Source: SURF-55 sp040755195 (lineage in GTDB: Bacteria; Bacillota; Desulfotomaculia; Desulfotomaculales; Ammonificaceae). From it: a stretch of DNA of 64,000 bases. This document shows, one piece after another, positions 41,418 to 50,068 of the stretch (the stretch's first letter is position 1; every line of letters begins with the position of its first letter). The stretch lies in the NCBI GenBank assembly GCA_040755195.1, contig JBFMBL010000010.1, positions 13,983-77,982 on the forward strand, read 5' to 3'. The notes under the pieces were generated by a model. That model was not told the origin of the DNA. It did no database searches and worked only from the letters and a program-made list of their open reading frames with translations. A program made the translations under genes and the position numbers.

Positions 41418-43306
41418 CTCGTATCGATTACCTTCAACGCCGTATGGATCATGGCCTCGCGGCCGTCCCGGTATTTTACCTTTGTCTCCACCTTTATCTC
41501 CGGCACCCCTTTATACAACCCCTCTACAAGATCTGCGTATTTCTGGATCACGTACCCGAGCCGGACTTTCCGCGTACGGGTGAGCTCCTCGTCGTCAGCG
41601 TCGAGTTCCTTGTGCAGGATAACAAACCGTTTTATGCGGACCTGCGGCGGCAAGTCCTTGTTTACCCTTTCTACTTCCTCCGCCACAAGCTTTATGACCT
41701 CCGGCTTCTGGGAAAGGTCGACATAAGTCGTATAGGGCAGGTGGTTGTTCTCCGCCCACCGGCCGACGTTGGCCATATGAATATTCACCAGCGCCACCAC
41801 ATACGGCCGGTCCTTGCCGATAACCACTGTTTCCTTGATATAAGGGCTGAACTTCAGCTTGTTGCTGATGTGCTGCGGCGAAAAAATGCTGCCGTCTGCG
41901 GTGCGCATCACGTCTTTTAAACGGTCGATCACCACAAGGTGACCGTTCTCGTCCAAATAACCGGCATCCCCGGAGTGCAGCCAGCCGTCGACCAGTGTTT
42001 CCGCCGTGGCCTCCGGGCTTTTGTAGTAACCGGCAAAGACCGACGGGCTGCGCGAGAGTATCTCCCCGTCTTCGGCGATGCGGATTTCGGTCTGTGGAAT
42101 GGGCTTGCCGACGGTATGAAACTTGACGTCGCCGTCACAGTGGATGACCGAAATACCGGCGATTTCCGTCTGCCCGTAAATCTGTTTAAGATTCACCCCG
42201 AGTGCGTGAAAAAACCTGAAGACATCCGGACCGACCGCCGCACCGCCGGTATATGCCCGCCGCAGCCTGGAAAAACCGAGGTGATCCTTTATGGCGCTGA
42301 AGATTAAAACCTCCCCCAGGCCGTTAAGGAAGCGCAGGACCAGGGAAGGTTTCTCCTTTGCAAACCGGCAATCCGCCATCCGGCAGCCGATACCGGTAAA
42401 ATAACGGTACAAAACCCTTTTCAACCAGGGGGAATCCTCGATCTTCACCTGAACGCGGGAAACAACGTCCTCCCAGATACGCGGCGGCGAGAACATCACA
42501 TGGGGGCCGATCTCTCTGAGATTCTGCTGCACCGTTTCCGGTTCTTCCGGAAAATTCACGGTAAAACCCACCCATAGCGCGGTGGAAACCGCCATCATCT
42601 GCTCCCCCATCCAGGCCAGGGGCAGAAACGACAAAAACTCGTCCTCCGGGTCGAGGGGGTCAAGAGCCAAAAGGTTTTGCGCCATGCTCAACATGTTCCG
42701 GTGCGTCATCACGGCTCCTTTGGGAAAGCCGGTTGTCCCGGAGGTATAGGCGATCATCGCCGGGTCTTCCGTCCGCCCGCGTTCCACCATTTCCTCGAAC
42801 AGGGCGGGGTTTTTCCGGTGAAGCTCTTCCCCCAGGGCTTCAACCTCGGTGAAATCAATCAGAAGCGGGTCCTGATAACTCTTGAGACCTTTCGGATCAT
42901 AATAAATTATCCGCTTTACCTTGGGCAGCTCTTCTTTTATTTCCAAAAGCTTATCAACCTGCTCCTGATCCTCCACCACGATAAAAAGGCTGTCGGAGTG
43001 GTCGATAACGTAACTGACTTCCCTGGAAAGCGAGTCCTGGTAAACTCCTACGGAAACGCCGCCCGCCGCCTGCGCCGCCAACTCGGCGTAAATCCATTCC
43101 GGACGGTTGTCACCGATAATGGCCACCTTATCTCCGGCCTTGAAACCAAAACTGACAAGACCGAGGCAGAAATTACGCACGTGCCTCAAATAATCTTCCC
43201 ATGTTACCGTTTGCCAGATGCCGAACTCCTTTTCCCTCAACGCCACCTTCTTACCCATTCGGTGTGCGTTGCGCAAAAGCAACTGCGGCAGGGTCCCTTC
43301 CTGCAT
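41414..43306 (-). CDS. Long-chain-type acyl-CoA synthetase (AMP-forming), 3' end altered by element C
   Basis: 630 residues from ATG at 43306 (AAGGGG upstream); the longer frame is repeat-derived. Motifs: phosphate loop YTSGTTGFPKGAVMTH, YGQTEIAG, DGWLHSGDAGYLDENG and the hinge/lid IDRLKDVMRTADG with the catalytic lysine region beyond. It activates a fatty or other carboxylic acid as CoA ester via an acyl-AMP. It ends ...VIDTR at a TAA provided by mobile element copy C; four residues (TGVA) were lost from the inferred ancestral end. It lies between livG and livH. Confidence 0.9.
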   Translation of the reverse strand: MQEGTLPQLLLRNAHRMGKKVALREKEFGIWQTVTWEDYLRHVRNFCLGLVSFGFKAGDKVAIIGDNRPEWIYAELAAQAAGGVSVGVYQDSLSREVSYVIDHSDSLFIVVEDQEQVDKLLEIKEELPKVKRIIYYDPKGLKSYQDPLLIDFTEVEALGEELHRKNPALFEEMVERGRTEDPAMIAYTSGTTGFPKGAVMTHRNMLSMAQNLLALDPLDPEDEFLSFLPLAWMGEQMMAVSTALWVGFTVNFPEEPETVQQNLREIGPHVMFSPPRIWEDVVSRVQVKIEDSPWLKRVLYRYFTGIGCRMADCRFAKEKPSLVLRFLNGLGEVLIFSAIKDHLGFSRLRRAYTGGAAVGPDVFRFFHALGVNLKQIYGQTEIAGISVIHCDGDVKFHTVGKPIPQTEIRIAEDGEILSRSPSVFAGYYKSPEATAETLVDGWLHSGDAGYLDENGHLVVIDRLKDVMRTADGSIFSPQHISNKLKFSPYIKETVVIGKDRPYVVALVNIHMANVGRWAENNHLPYTTYVDLSQKPEVIKLVAEEVERVNKDLPPQVRIKRFVILHKELDADDEELTRTRKVRLGYVIQKYADLVEGLYKGVPEIKVETKVKYRDGREAMIHTALKVIDTR

Positions 43307-43321
43307 AGATGCACGCGTCCC

Positions 43322-43600
43322 CTTAATGTTACAAGTTACAAAACTAAAGTCCCGAGTCCTCAGTCGAAAGTCCTGAGTCCCCAAAAAGCAGTCGTGAAAA
43401 CTCAAGACATAGGACGCAGGACGTAGTTACTGGTTGCGAATTACGAGTTGCGAGTTAAAATTTAGCCCTAAGTCGAAAGTCCCTAGTCCGAGGAACAGCA
43501 AAGAAGCGGTTTCGTATTACAAGTTTTCCGACTCGTGACTCGTGACTCGTGACTTCCGACTACTGACTACTGACTACTGACTACTGACTTGGTGAGCACA
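43322..43600. repeat. Low-complexity degenerate array between livG and the acyl-CoA ligase
   Basis: Runs of related short words: AGTCCTCAGTCGAAAGTCCTGAG, then GACTCGTGACTCGTGACT (near 43530-43555) and GACTACTGACTACTGACT (43558-43590). No coding content. Similar arrays lie at 35503-35633, 37656-37785 and 52739-52925. They separate livG from the rest of the operon. Confidence 0.8.
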
Positions 43601-43610
43601 GCCCACCCTA

Positions 43611-44381
43611 CTAATTTCCCGCCTGATGCCCAAGATAAGCCTCTATAACGCGCTGGTTCCGTTGAACCTCCTCCGGTGTCCCTTCGGCTATCTTCTGCCC
43701 GAAATCAAAAACCGCGATCCGGTCGGAAATATCCATTACCACACCCATGTCGTGCTCGATGAGGATCATAGTCGTCCCCCAGACCTCGGAAATGTCCAGG
43801 ATAAAGCGGGCCATGTCCTCCTTCTCCTCGGTGTTCATACCGGCCATCGGTTCGTCCAGCAGGAGAAGCTCGGGTTCAAGCGCCAGCGCACGCCCCAGTT
43901 CCACCCGTTTTTGCAGGCCGTAAGCGAGAGTTCCCACGGGCTTGCTTCGGACGCTTTCTATCTCGAGAAAATCAATAATCTCCTCCACCCGGCGCCGGTG
44001 AACGATCTCGTTGCGCTGCGCCAGCCCCCAGTAGATGCTCCCGGATAAAATACCGGACCGCATATGGATATGGCGTCCGAGCATTATGTTATCCAGGACG
44101 GTAAGGTGCTTGAAAAGTTCGATGTTTTGAAAAGTTCTTGAAATGCCGAGCATGGCCCGCCGGTGCGGCGGAAAACGAGTGATATCACGGTCGTTGAAGG
44201 TAATACGTCCCGCTCCGGGACGATAAAGACCGCTGATGCAGTTTAACAGGCTGGTTTTACCGGCGCCGTTAGGCCCGATAACAGCCATTATTTCCCCCTT
44301 AGTAACCTCCAAGCTGACGTTGAAAAGCGCGGCAACCCCGCCGAAATGCAGAGAGAGTTCACTGATGCCAAGTTGTTTCAA
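43611..44381 (-). CDS. livG: ABC transporter ATPase LivG
   Basis: 256 residues. Walker A GPNGAGKTS, Walker B LLLLDEPMAGM, switch LIEHDMGVVM; the signature is LAYGLQKRVELG, as common in LivG. TTG at 44381 follows AAGGGG. First gene of the livG-ligase-livH-livM-livJ-livF-ligase cluster. Confidence 0.92.
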   Translation of the reverse strand: MKQLGISELSLHFGGVAALFNVSLEVTKGEIMAVIGPNGAGKTSLLNCISGLYRPGAGRITFNDRDITRFPPHRRAMLGISRTFQNIELFKHLTVLDNIMLGRHIHMRSGILSGSIYWGLAQRNEIVHRRRVEEIIDFLEIESVRSKPVGTLAYGLQKRVELGRALALEPELLLLDEPMAGMNTEEKEDMARFILDISEVWGTTMILIEHDMGVVMDISDRIAVFDFGQKIAEGTPEEVQRNQRVIEAYLGHQAGN

Positions 44382-44587
44382 CGACTAATATCCCCTTGAA
44401 TCTCTCGCAGAAAACCTGCCCGGCAAGTTTGGGGATTTCCCGCAAGATGCCTAACAAACTCCATTAATTCCACATTGAGCGGGAAAATCCTTTTTCCTTT
44501 AAGCAACTTTTCCAAACCAAATACTGTATTCCCTGCAATGAAGCGCCTTCTCCAGCCATTGTTTAATCGTATTCAATTGTGCTATCT

Positions 44588-44640
44588 TTACAAATATAAG
44601 CCAACCGCGCGAGGATCCTTATAAGGATTTAAAAGGAGGG
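44588..44640 (+). promoter_or_regulatory. Palindrome before the macrodomain gene
   Basis: ATCCTTATAAGGAT (44615-44628) is a perfect 14-bp palindrome just before the ribosome site AAAAGGAGGG; TATAAG and an upstream TTCAAT 17 bases away could be the promoter. An operator at this place would control the macrodomain gene. Confidence 0.35.
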
Positions 44641-44646
44641 TTTTCA

Positions 44647-45204
44647 GTGGCATTCGAAGCCTTGTTTGCCGGTTCCAGAATCATGATGACCAAAGGGGAT
44701 ATCACCCGGCAGGACACCGACGCCATCGTTAATGCCGCCAACTCGAGTTTGATGGGCGGCGGCGGCGTCGACGGCGCGATTCACCGGGCGGGCGGCGGCG
44801 CCATTTTGGATGAGTGCAAAAAGATCGTGGCCGAAAAGGGTCCCTGCCCCACGGGCGGCGCGGTTATCACCACCGGGGGCAACCTCAAGGCGCGCTACGT
44901 CATCCACACCGTGGGACCACGGTGGTTCGGCGGAAACGCAGACGAGGACAATCTGCTGCGCCAGGCTTACCTTAACTCGCTTGAACTGGCCGCCGGCCAC
45001 GGTGTTAAAACCATCGCCTTCCCGGCCATCAGCACCGGCGCCTACCGGTTCCCTAAAGACCGCGCCACCAGGATCGCGCTCGGGACCGTGCGGGATTACG
45101 TGAAAAACAAGCCGTTTGATGAAGTCCGCTTCGTTCTCTTCAGCGAAGAAGACCTTGCGGTGTATAAAAAGGTCTGGGATGAAATTTCGCGAGAGATCCA
45201 ATAA
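44647..45204 (+). CDS. Macrodomain protein (O-acetyl-ADP-ribose deacetylase type)
   Basis: 185 residues. MacroD-class motifs DAIVNAANSSLMGGGGVDGAIH, GPCPTGGAVITTGGNL and AFPAISTGAYRFPKD. It hydrolyses O-acetyl-ADP-ribose and may remove ADP-ribose from proteins. GTG at 44647 has AAAGGAGGG ideally placed. Stands alone; the minus-strand frame over it is a shadow. Confidence 0.93.
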   Translation: MAFEALFAGSRIMMTKGDITRQDTDAIVNAANSSLMGGGGVDGAIHRAGGGAILDECKKIVAEKGPCPTGGAVITTGGNLKARYVIHTVGPRWFGGNADEDNLLRQAYLNSLELAAGHGVKTIAFPAISTGAYRFPKDRATRIALGTVRDYVKNKPFDEVRFVLFSEEDLAVYKKVWDEISREIQ

Positions 45205-45362
45205 CGATTCAATACGGCGGTTGAGCCTTGCCACAGGCCCTTGTATCGGAAAATAAGATTTCGCTTTAACGCTGAGCGGATTGGCGTAAGCTTGCGTTAC
45301 GAGATCCCACCGCCATTCGTCATGCCTCCTTTCTAAACTGTAGGCATTATAATCCTTTTTTA

Positions 45363-45517
45363 AGGCTGCTTTTTTGATTTCTTTGGCCGTTTTCCTGAGA
45401 TCGGACATCGATACCCCGTAAGCTTTCACCGGAGTGATCCCGAACCTGGCCATGCCCTCAATCGCACGCCGTGTTCAACAAAGCTTCGAACCTTTTTAAG
45501 ACGACGCCGATTTCCAT
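45363..45517 (-). pseudogene. DNA alkylation repair protein (AlkD-like), frameshifted and truncated
   Basis: ATG at 45517 (AGGAGCAGG upstream) begins MEIGVVLKRFEALLNTA; one frame over, the text continues RRAIEGMARFGITPVKAYG and VSMSDLRKTAKEIKK, the typical N-terminus of AlkD/DUF-type HEAT-repeat glycosylases. The shift falls near 45475, and similarity ends near 45365. Only about 50 of some 230 codons remain. Confidence 0.7.
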
Positions 45518-45672
45518 CCGACCTGCTCCTGTTTTAACATTGGTATCTTCAGAAAGGCATCCTTAAAGATGTGTCCGAACTCCATCGCAGGCTTGTCGGG
45601 TTGTTCTATAAAATACCGGTGTTGAACCATCCGGCACCGCAGCGAGCCGAAATTCACGGTCAGGCCGATATC

Positions 45673-46404
45673 CTAACCGGCGGCCAACCGCTCCCGCCGA
45701 AAGCGCGCCAACGCCGCAGAAAGCAATATGTAGTCGAGAACGGCCAAAAAGGCTGCCGCTGTTAGGACGACCCGCGTTAAATCAGCGGATGCCGCAGTTT
45801 GCGCCAGGTAAGCCTTCCATTCCGCGGGAAGCGATTGAAGGCCGAATACCGGTATGAAGATCAGCAGCATGATGCCGATGCTCAAGGTCTGCTGCGCCTG
45901 GCGAACGGTTGAAGCCCGCAGGGAAACCAACACCCCGGCACCCGCCACCATCCCGGCGCCCAGAAGACTCAGCACGATCGCCCCGAAGCCCGCGGCGGCG
46001 GAGTACAGTATAAGTCCGGCACCCCGGTGGGCAACGTTAACCGTTATCAGTCCTAAAAACATGCTCACCAGTGTCAGACCCCACCCGTAGCTTATCGCAG
46101 CGCCGACCTTGCCGAACAGGATCGCCCGGGCCGACAAACGGCTGGCCACCAACGTTTCCAGCGTGTGGCGCTCGCGCTCGCCGGCGAAAGAATCAGCGAT
46201 TACACTGGTCACGAGAAATAGCGGCACCCAGATCCAATAGATCAGTCCCGCCGGCGACTCCACCCAGGCCCGTCCCACCTGGAGGGGAAGGAAAACACCA
46301 AAGACACCTGCGAGTACGAGCAGGCCCAGCCTGCCTTTTCCACCGCCGAAGACAAGCATTTCCTTCAATTCCTTTGACATTACCGTCCCAATATCCGCAA
46401 TCAT
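45673..46404 (-). CDS. ABC-2 type permease
   Basis: 243 residues, six membrane helices (LGLLVLAGVFGVFLPLQVG, IYWIWVPLFLVTSVIADSF, GLTLVSMFLGLITVNVAH and others) and the ABC-2 loop SFAGERERHTLETLVASRLS typical of NatB/YhaP-like permeases with DUF-type ERERgTLE motif. With the ATPase four bases upstream it forms an exporter of unknown substrate, perhaps ions or peptides. Confidence 0.85.
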   Translation of the reverse strand: MIADIGTVMSKELKEMLVFGGGKGRLGLLVLAGVFGVFLPLQVGRAWVESPAGLIYWIWVPLFLVTSVIADSFAGERERHTLETLVASRLSARAILFGKVGAAISYGWGLTLVSMFLGLITVNVAHRGAGLILYSAAAGFGAIVLSLLGAGMVAGAGVLVSLRASTVRQAQQTLSIGIMLLIFIPVFGLQSLPAEWKAYLAQTAASADLTRVVLTAAAFLAVLDYILLSAALARFRRERLAAG

Positions 46405-46408
46405 CCGC

Positions 46409-47332
46409 TTACTCCATCAACGTCAGAAAGACCTCTTCAAGGCTTTCCTTGTCCCTTCGCACCTCTTCCACCTCTACACCGGCGCGCACCAACAGGCTTA
46501 CAAGGGGAGCGGCCGCCGCCTCTTCCGACAGGTCGATAATCAGGCGTCCGTTTTCCACGCCGACATCGGCCACCTCTTGCCGCGCCCGGAGCAACGTCAG
46601 GATTTCCTCCGTAAACCCGCGGCCGACAACCGCAACCCGCAGCCTGCCGCTTCTGGCCCGGAGATCGTCGGGGTGGCCTATGGCCAGCAGCCTTCCCTGC
46701 CTTATTACCGCCACCAGGCTGCATAGTTTTTCAGCCTCATCCAGGTTGTGCGTGGTAAGAAAAACCGTAACGCCCTCCCGGGCGGCAAGGGTTGCCAGGT
46801 CTTCGCGCAAAGCCGCCGCTGCCACCGGGTCGAGTCCTGCCGTCGGTTCATCCAGGAAAAGCAACGCTGGCCGGTGAAGCAGCGCGCGGGCAACAGCCAG
46901 TTTCTTCTTCATCCCTGCGCTCCACGACCCTACAATCTCGCTGCGCCGGTCCCAAAGACCAAGATGGCTCAGCAGTTCCTTAATCCGGTCCCGGCGCTCA
47001 CCCGCCGGCAGGCGCCATATCCGCCCGTAATACTCAAGATTATCCGCAGCGCTTAACCTTTCATAGAGCCCCGGATGTTCCAGCAGCGCCCCGGAACGGG
47101 AACGGACATCATCCGCCCGGGAAAGAACGTCATAACCCAGGACCTCGGCCCGCCCCCCGGTGGGACGGATAAGTCCCAGGAGGAGGCGTATGGTTGTGGT
47201 CTTCCCCGCGCCGTTGGGCCCCAGGAATCCAAAAACTATACCCGCCGGCACCTCGATGCTGAGGTCGTCCACCGCTGTTGTCTTGTTAAATTCCCGCGTC
47301 AGATTTTCCGTGCGGATTGCTGTTGCGGTCAT
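46409..47332 (-). CDS. ABC transporter ATPase (NatA/CcmA-like)
   Basis: 307 residues from ATG at 47332 (GGGGTGGG upstream). Walker A GPNGAGKTTT, signature WSAGMKKKLAVARAL, Walker B LLFLDEPTAGLDP and switch TTHNLDEAEKL; the last 90 residues are the DUF4162-like tail, ending in ESLEEVFLTL, typical of ABC-2 exporters. Partner of the permease that follows. The longer frame to 47479 is not needed. Confidence 0.92.
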   Translation of the reverse strand: MTATAIRTENLTREFNKTTAVDDLSIEVPAGIVFGFLGPNGAGKTTTIRLLLGLIRPTGGRAEVLGYDVLSRADDVRSRSGALLEHPGLYERLSAADNLEYYGRIWRLPAGERRDRIKELLSHLGLWDRRSEIVGSWSAGMKKKLAVARALLHRPALLFLDEPTAGLDPVAAAALREDLATLAAREGVTVFLTTHNLDEAEKLCSLVAVIRQGRLLAIGHPDDLRARSGRLRVAVVGRGFTEEILTLLRARQEVADVGVENGRLIIDLSEEAAAAPLVSLLVRAGVEVEEVRRDKESLEEVFLTLME

Positions 47333-47656
47333 ACCCACCCCAATATTCACGGCTTCCTTCCAAACCAGCGTAATTCCTTTAACCCGATTAGTCTGCGCTT
47401 TCTTGTGAGTCTCCTCTATTTTATCACGCAAATTTACCGTCACAAAAGATGCGGCGGCGGTGTTATATATCATGGACATATAAACCGAGCAGGGAAAAGG
47501 GCGATCACGGCGAAGATATCTTTACTTTCCCATCAAGCAGATAACGTACGGAGGAGGAGTTGCAAGAAGCCAAGGGTTTCTTGGCCCAAACCGCCGGGTT
47601 TGTCCGGCAAGGCTTCGCATATATTTTAAAAAATTGGTTAGGAGGAGAAGCGGCTG
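47333..47656. other. Interval between divergent ABC exporter and SIMPL gene
   Basis: No gene. Divergent promoters expected. The plus-strand frames here are shadows of the exporter or lack ribosome sites. Confidence 0.4.
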
Positions 47657-48409
47657 ATGAGCCAGGATGGCGAAAGAAAAGGTTGCCCTTCGGCGCAATT
47701 AATAGTCTTTGCGCTTGTCGTAGGAATCAGTTTCATCATCTGCACCTTGATCTTCACCAGCGCCTTTGTCAAGGTCAGGTCAACCTCGACGATTACGGTC
47801 ACCGGGTCGGCGGAAAAGGTGCTCAAGTCCGATCTTATTGTCTGGAACGGCAGCTTCAGCAGACGTTCACCCAGTTTATCCGAGGCGTACACGGCGATGA
47901 AAAAAGACCTTGATGAGGTCAAGGCTTTCCTGAAAGCGAAAGGCGTACCGGACGAAGAGATCACGGTAATGCCGATCAACATGAACACTTTTTACGCCGT
48001 CGATAAATCAGGCATGCAGACCAGCCAGATAACGGGATACGGGCTGATGCAGTCGGTCGAGGTTAAGTCGAAGCGCGTAGATGAAATCACCGCCGTATCC
48101 AGAGAGTCAAGCGAGCTGATCAACAAAGGTATCGAGTTCCAGTCGTCCCCTCCGCAGTACTTTTACACGAAGCTCAGTAGTTTGAAGGTCGGCATGCTCG
48201 CCGATGCCACAAAGAACGCCAGAGAGCGCGCTGAACGGATAGCATCCCAGGGAGGCGGCAAGCTGGGTCCTCTGCGTTCGTCCAAGATGGGAGTGTTTCA
48301 AATAACACCCGTCTATTCCACCGAGGTTTCGGACTACGGCATTCTTGACACCTCTTCCTTGGAGAAGAAGATCACCGCGGTGGTGAATACGGAGTTTGCC
48401 ATTAAGTAA
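47657..48409 (+). CDS. SIMPL domain protein (DUF541)
   Basis: 250 residues: one N-terminal membrane helix (LIVFALVVGISFIICTLIF), then the SIMPL domain STITVTGSAEKVLKSD, LDEVKAFLKAKGVPDEEITV and SLKVGMLADATKNARERAERIA. Extracytoplasmic; function in bacteria unknown. TTAGGAGG precedes ATG at 47657. Ends at the terminator 48483. Confidence 0.9.
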   Translation: MSQDGERKGCPSAQLIVFALVVGISFIICTLIFTSAFVKVRSTSTITVTGSAEKVLKSDLIVWNGSFSRRSPSLSEAYTAMKKDLDEVKAFLKAKGVPDEEITVMPINMNTFYAVDKSGMQTSQITGYGLMQSVEVKSKRVDEITAVSRESSELINKGIEFQSSPPQYFYTKLSSLKVGMLADATKNARERAERIASQGGGKLGPLRSSKMGVFQITPVYSTEVSDYGILDTSSLEKKITAVVNTEFAIK

Positions 48410-48482
48410 CCGGGTAGCTTTCAGATTTGTTCACGAAGGCACAAAAAGATAATAACGGATAACGATTCACAAACGGTTTTAA

Positions 48483-48551
48483 AACCTGTAGGCCAGGGCG
48501 ATGGAAGTACAAACAACCTCCGGGTCGCCTGGTGACAGGTTTTTCTTTTTA
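48483..48551 (+). terminator. Intrinsic terminator of the SIMPL gene
   Basis: AACCTGT and GGCCAGGGCGA pair with TCGCCTGG and ACAGGTT across a loop of about 20 bases, followed by TTTCTTTTT. Strong rho-independent shape 80 bases after the stop. Confidence 0.75.
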
Positions 48552-48633
48552 GAGTCACCGGTTGAGGTCCTAAATTTTGGGAAAGCAGGAACGTATCCGC
48601 CCCGGCGGCGCTTACGGCTATTTTTTATCGACA

Positions 48634-48663
48634 TTGTTTACCCTAAGGGTAGTGTGATAAAAT
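48634..48663 (+). promoter_or_regulatory. Probable promoter of apgM
   Basis: TTGTTT (48634-48639), 18 bases, TAAAAT (48658-48663). The perfect palindrome ACCCTAAGGGT lies in the spacer and may be an operator. About 95 bases before the gene. Confidence 0.5.
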
Positions 48664-48758
48664 TGTGAAGGCCGTATCGTGCAATTTCGACATAATTGGT
48701 AAACGTGTGTTTATCGGTCTTGGATAGGCGGACGATAACGTAAACGGAGGAATTGCCC

Positions 48759-49988
48759 GTGGATTTGGAAAAATTGATCCAGGAGTTAGCCCATCCCGCC
48801 GACACGAAAATGCTGTTGGTGGTTCTGGACGGCATCGGGGGTCTGCCGGTGCCGGACCGCGATAATAAAACGGAGCTTGAAGCCGCCAGGACGCCAAACC
48901 TTGACGCCCTCGCGCGAAAGTCCGAACTGGGATTGGCCCACCCGGTCCTGCCGGGAATCACCCCGGGCTCGAGTGCCGGTCACCTGGCGCTGTTCGGGTA
49001 CGACCCGCTCCGGTATGTTATCGGCAGGGGAATACTCGAAGCCCTCGGCATAGATTTTCCTATTGAACCTCATGACGTCGCCATCCGCGCCAACTTCGCC
49101 ACCGTGCGCCGCGACCGGGAGGGGATGGTGGTGGCCGACCGCCGGGCCGGAAGGCCTGCCACGGAGCATACCGTAAAGGTCTGCGCGCGGCTGCAGGAGG
49201 CGATAAAGGAGATTAACGGGGTACAGGTCTTCATCCGTCCGGTTAAGGAACACCGTTTCGTGATTGTGCTGCGCGGCACAGGGCTGGACGGACGCGTAGC
49301 CGATACCGACCCCCAGGCGGTGGGCGCACCGCCCCTCGCTCCCGCGGAACTGGCGCCGGAAGCCGAACGTACGGCGGCAATCGCCTCAAAGCTCCTCGAA
49401 CAACTGGCCGCCCTGCTGCAGGACGAGCCAGCCACCAACTTCGCGCTCCTGCGGGGTTTTTCACAGCGCCCGCAGCTCACGGCTTTCCCGGAGCGTTTTA
49501 AGGTCCGGGCCGGGGCCGTTGCCGTGTACCCCATGTACCGGGGACTGGCCTCCCTGGTCGGCATGGACCTCCTCCCCGTGGGCGGAGAAAAGGTCGACGA
49601 CGAGATCGCGTCTCTAAGCCGTAACTGGGACCGGTATGACTTTTTCTTCCTTCACATCAAGGCGACCGATTCCCGGGGCGAAGACGGAAACTGGGAAGGG
49701 AAAATTAAGGTGATCGAAGAATTCGACCGCCATGTGCCCGCCCTTTTGGAACTCAAACCTGACGCGCTGGCGGTTACCGGTGATCACAGCACACCGGCCG
49801 CACTTCAGGGCCACAGCTGGCACCCGGTGCCTTTCCTCCTGCACTCCCGCTGTGTACGACCCACACGTGACGCCGCCGGTTTTGGCGAAGGCGCATGCGC
49901 AGCCGGAACGCTTGGACATTTCCCGCTTCTTTACACAATGAACTTCCTCCTGGCTAACGCGAAGCGCCTTGGTAAATTCAGCGCCTAA
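48759..49988 (+). CDS. apgM: 2,3-bisphosphoglycerate-independent phosphoglycerate mutase, archaeal type
   Basis: 409 residues from GTG at 48759, which has GGAGG eight bases upstream (TTG at 48753 is too close). Alkaline-phosphatase superfamily: metal/phosphoserine site VVLDGIGGLPV and TPNLDALARKS, then PGSSAGHLALFGYDP, FFFLHIKATDSRGEDG and AVTGDHSTPA. It interconverts 3- and 2-phosphoglycerate in glycolysis/gluconeogenesis. Relatives include phosphonopyruvate decarboxylase-like annotations, which are older names for the same group. Confidence 0.92.
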   Translation: MDLEKLIQELAHPADTKMLLVVLDGIGGLPVPDRDNKTELEAARTPNLDALARKSELGLAHPVLPGITPGSSAGHLALFGYDPLRYVIGRGILEALGIDFPIEPHDVAIRANFATVRRDREGMVVADRRAGRPATEHTVKVCARLQEAIKEINGVQVFIRPVKEHRFVIVLRGTGLDGRVADTDPQAVGAPPLAPAELAPEAERTAAIASKLLEQLAALLQDEPATNFALLRGFSQRPQLTAFPERFKVRAGAVAVYPMYRGLASLVGMDLLPVGGEKVDDEIASLSRNWDRYDFFFLHIKATDSRGEDGNWEGKIKVIEEFDRHVPALLELKPDALAVTGDHSTPAALQGHSWHPVPFLLHSRCVRPTRDAAGFGEGACAAGTLGHFPLLYTMNFLLANAKRLGKFSA

Positions 49989-50068
49989 ATTTTTATTGAA
50001 ATATACGCCGGGTAATTTTTCTTACGATATATTAGTTAAACAAACAACCAATACGAGGAGGTCATTGA

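Noticed and set aside
43522..43592. Possible CRISPR array
   Set aside because: Repeats are contiguous 7-9-base words without unique spacers of constant length, and there are no cas genes.
44644..45453. Long minus-strand frame across the macrodomain gene
   Set aside because: It is antisense to a clear macrodomain protein; only its first 30-odd codons, outside that gene, resemble anything (AlkD remnant).
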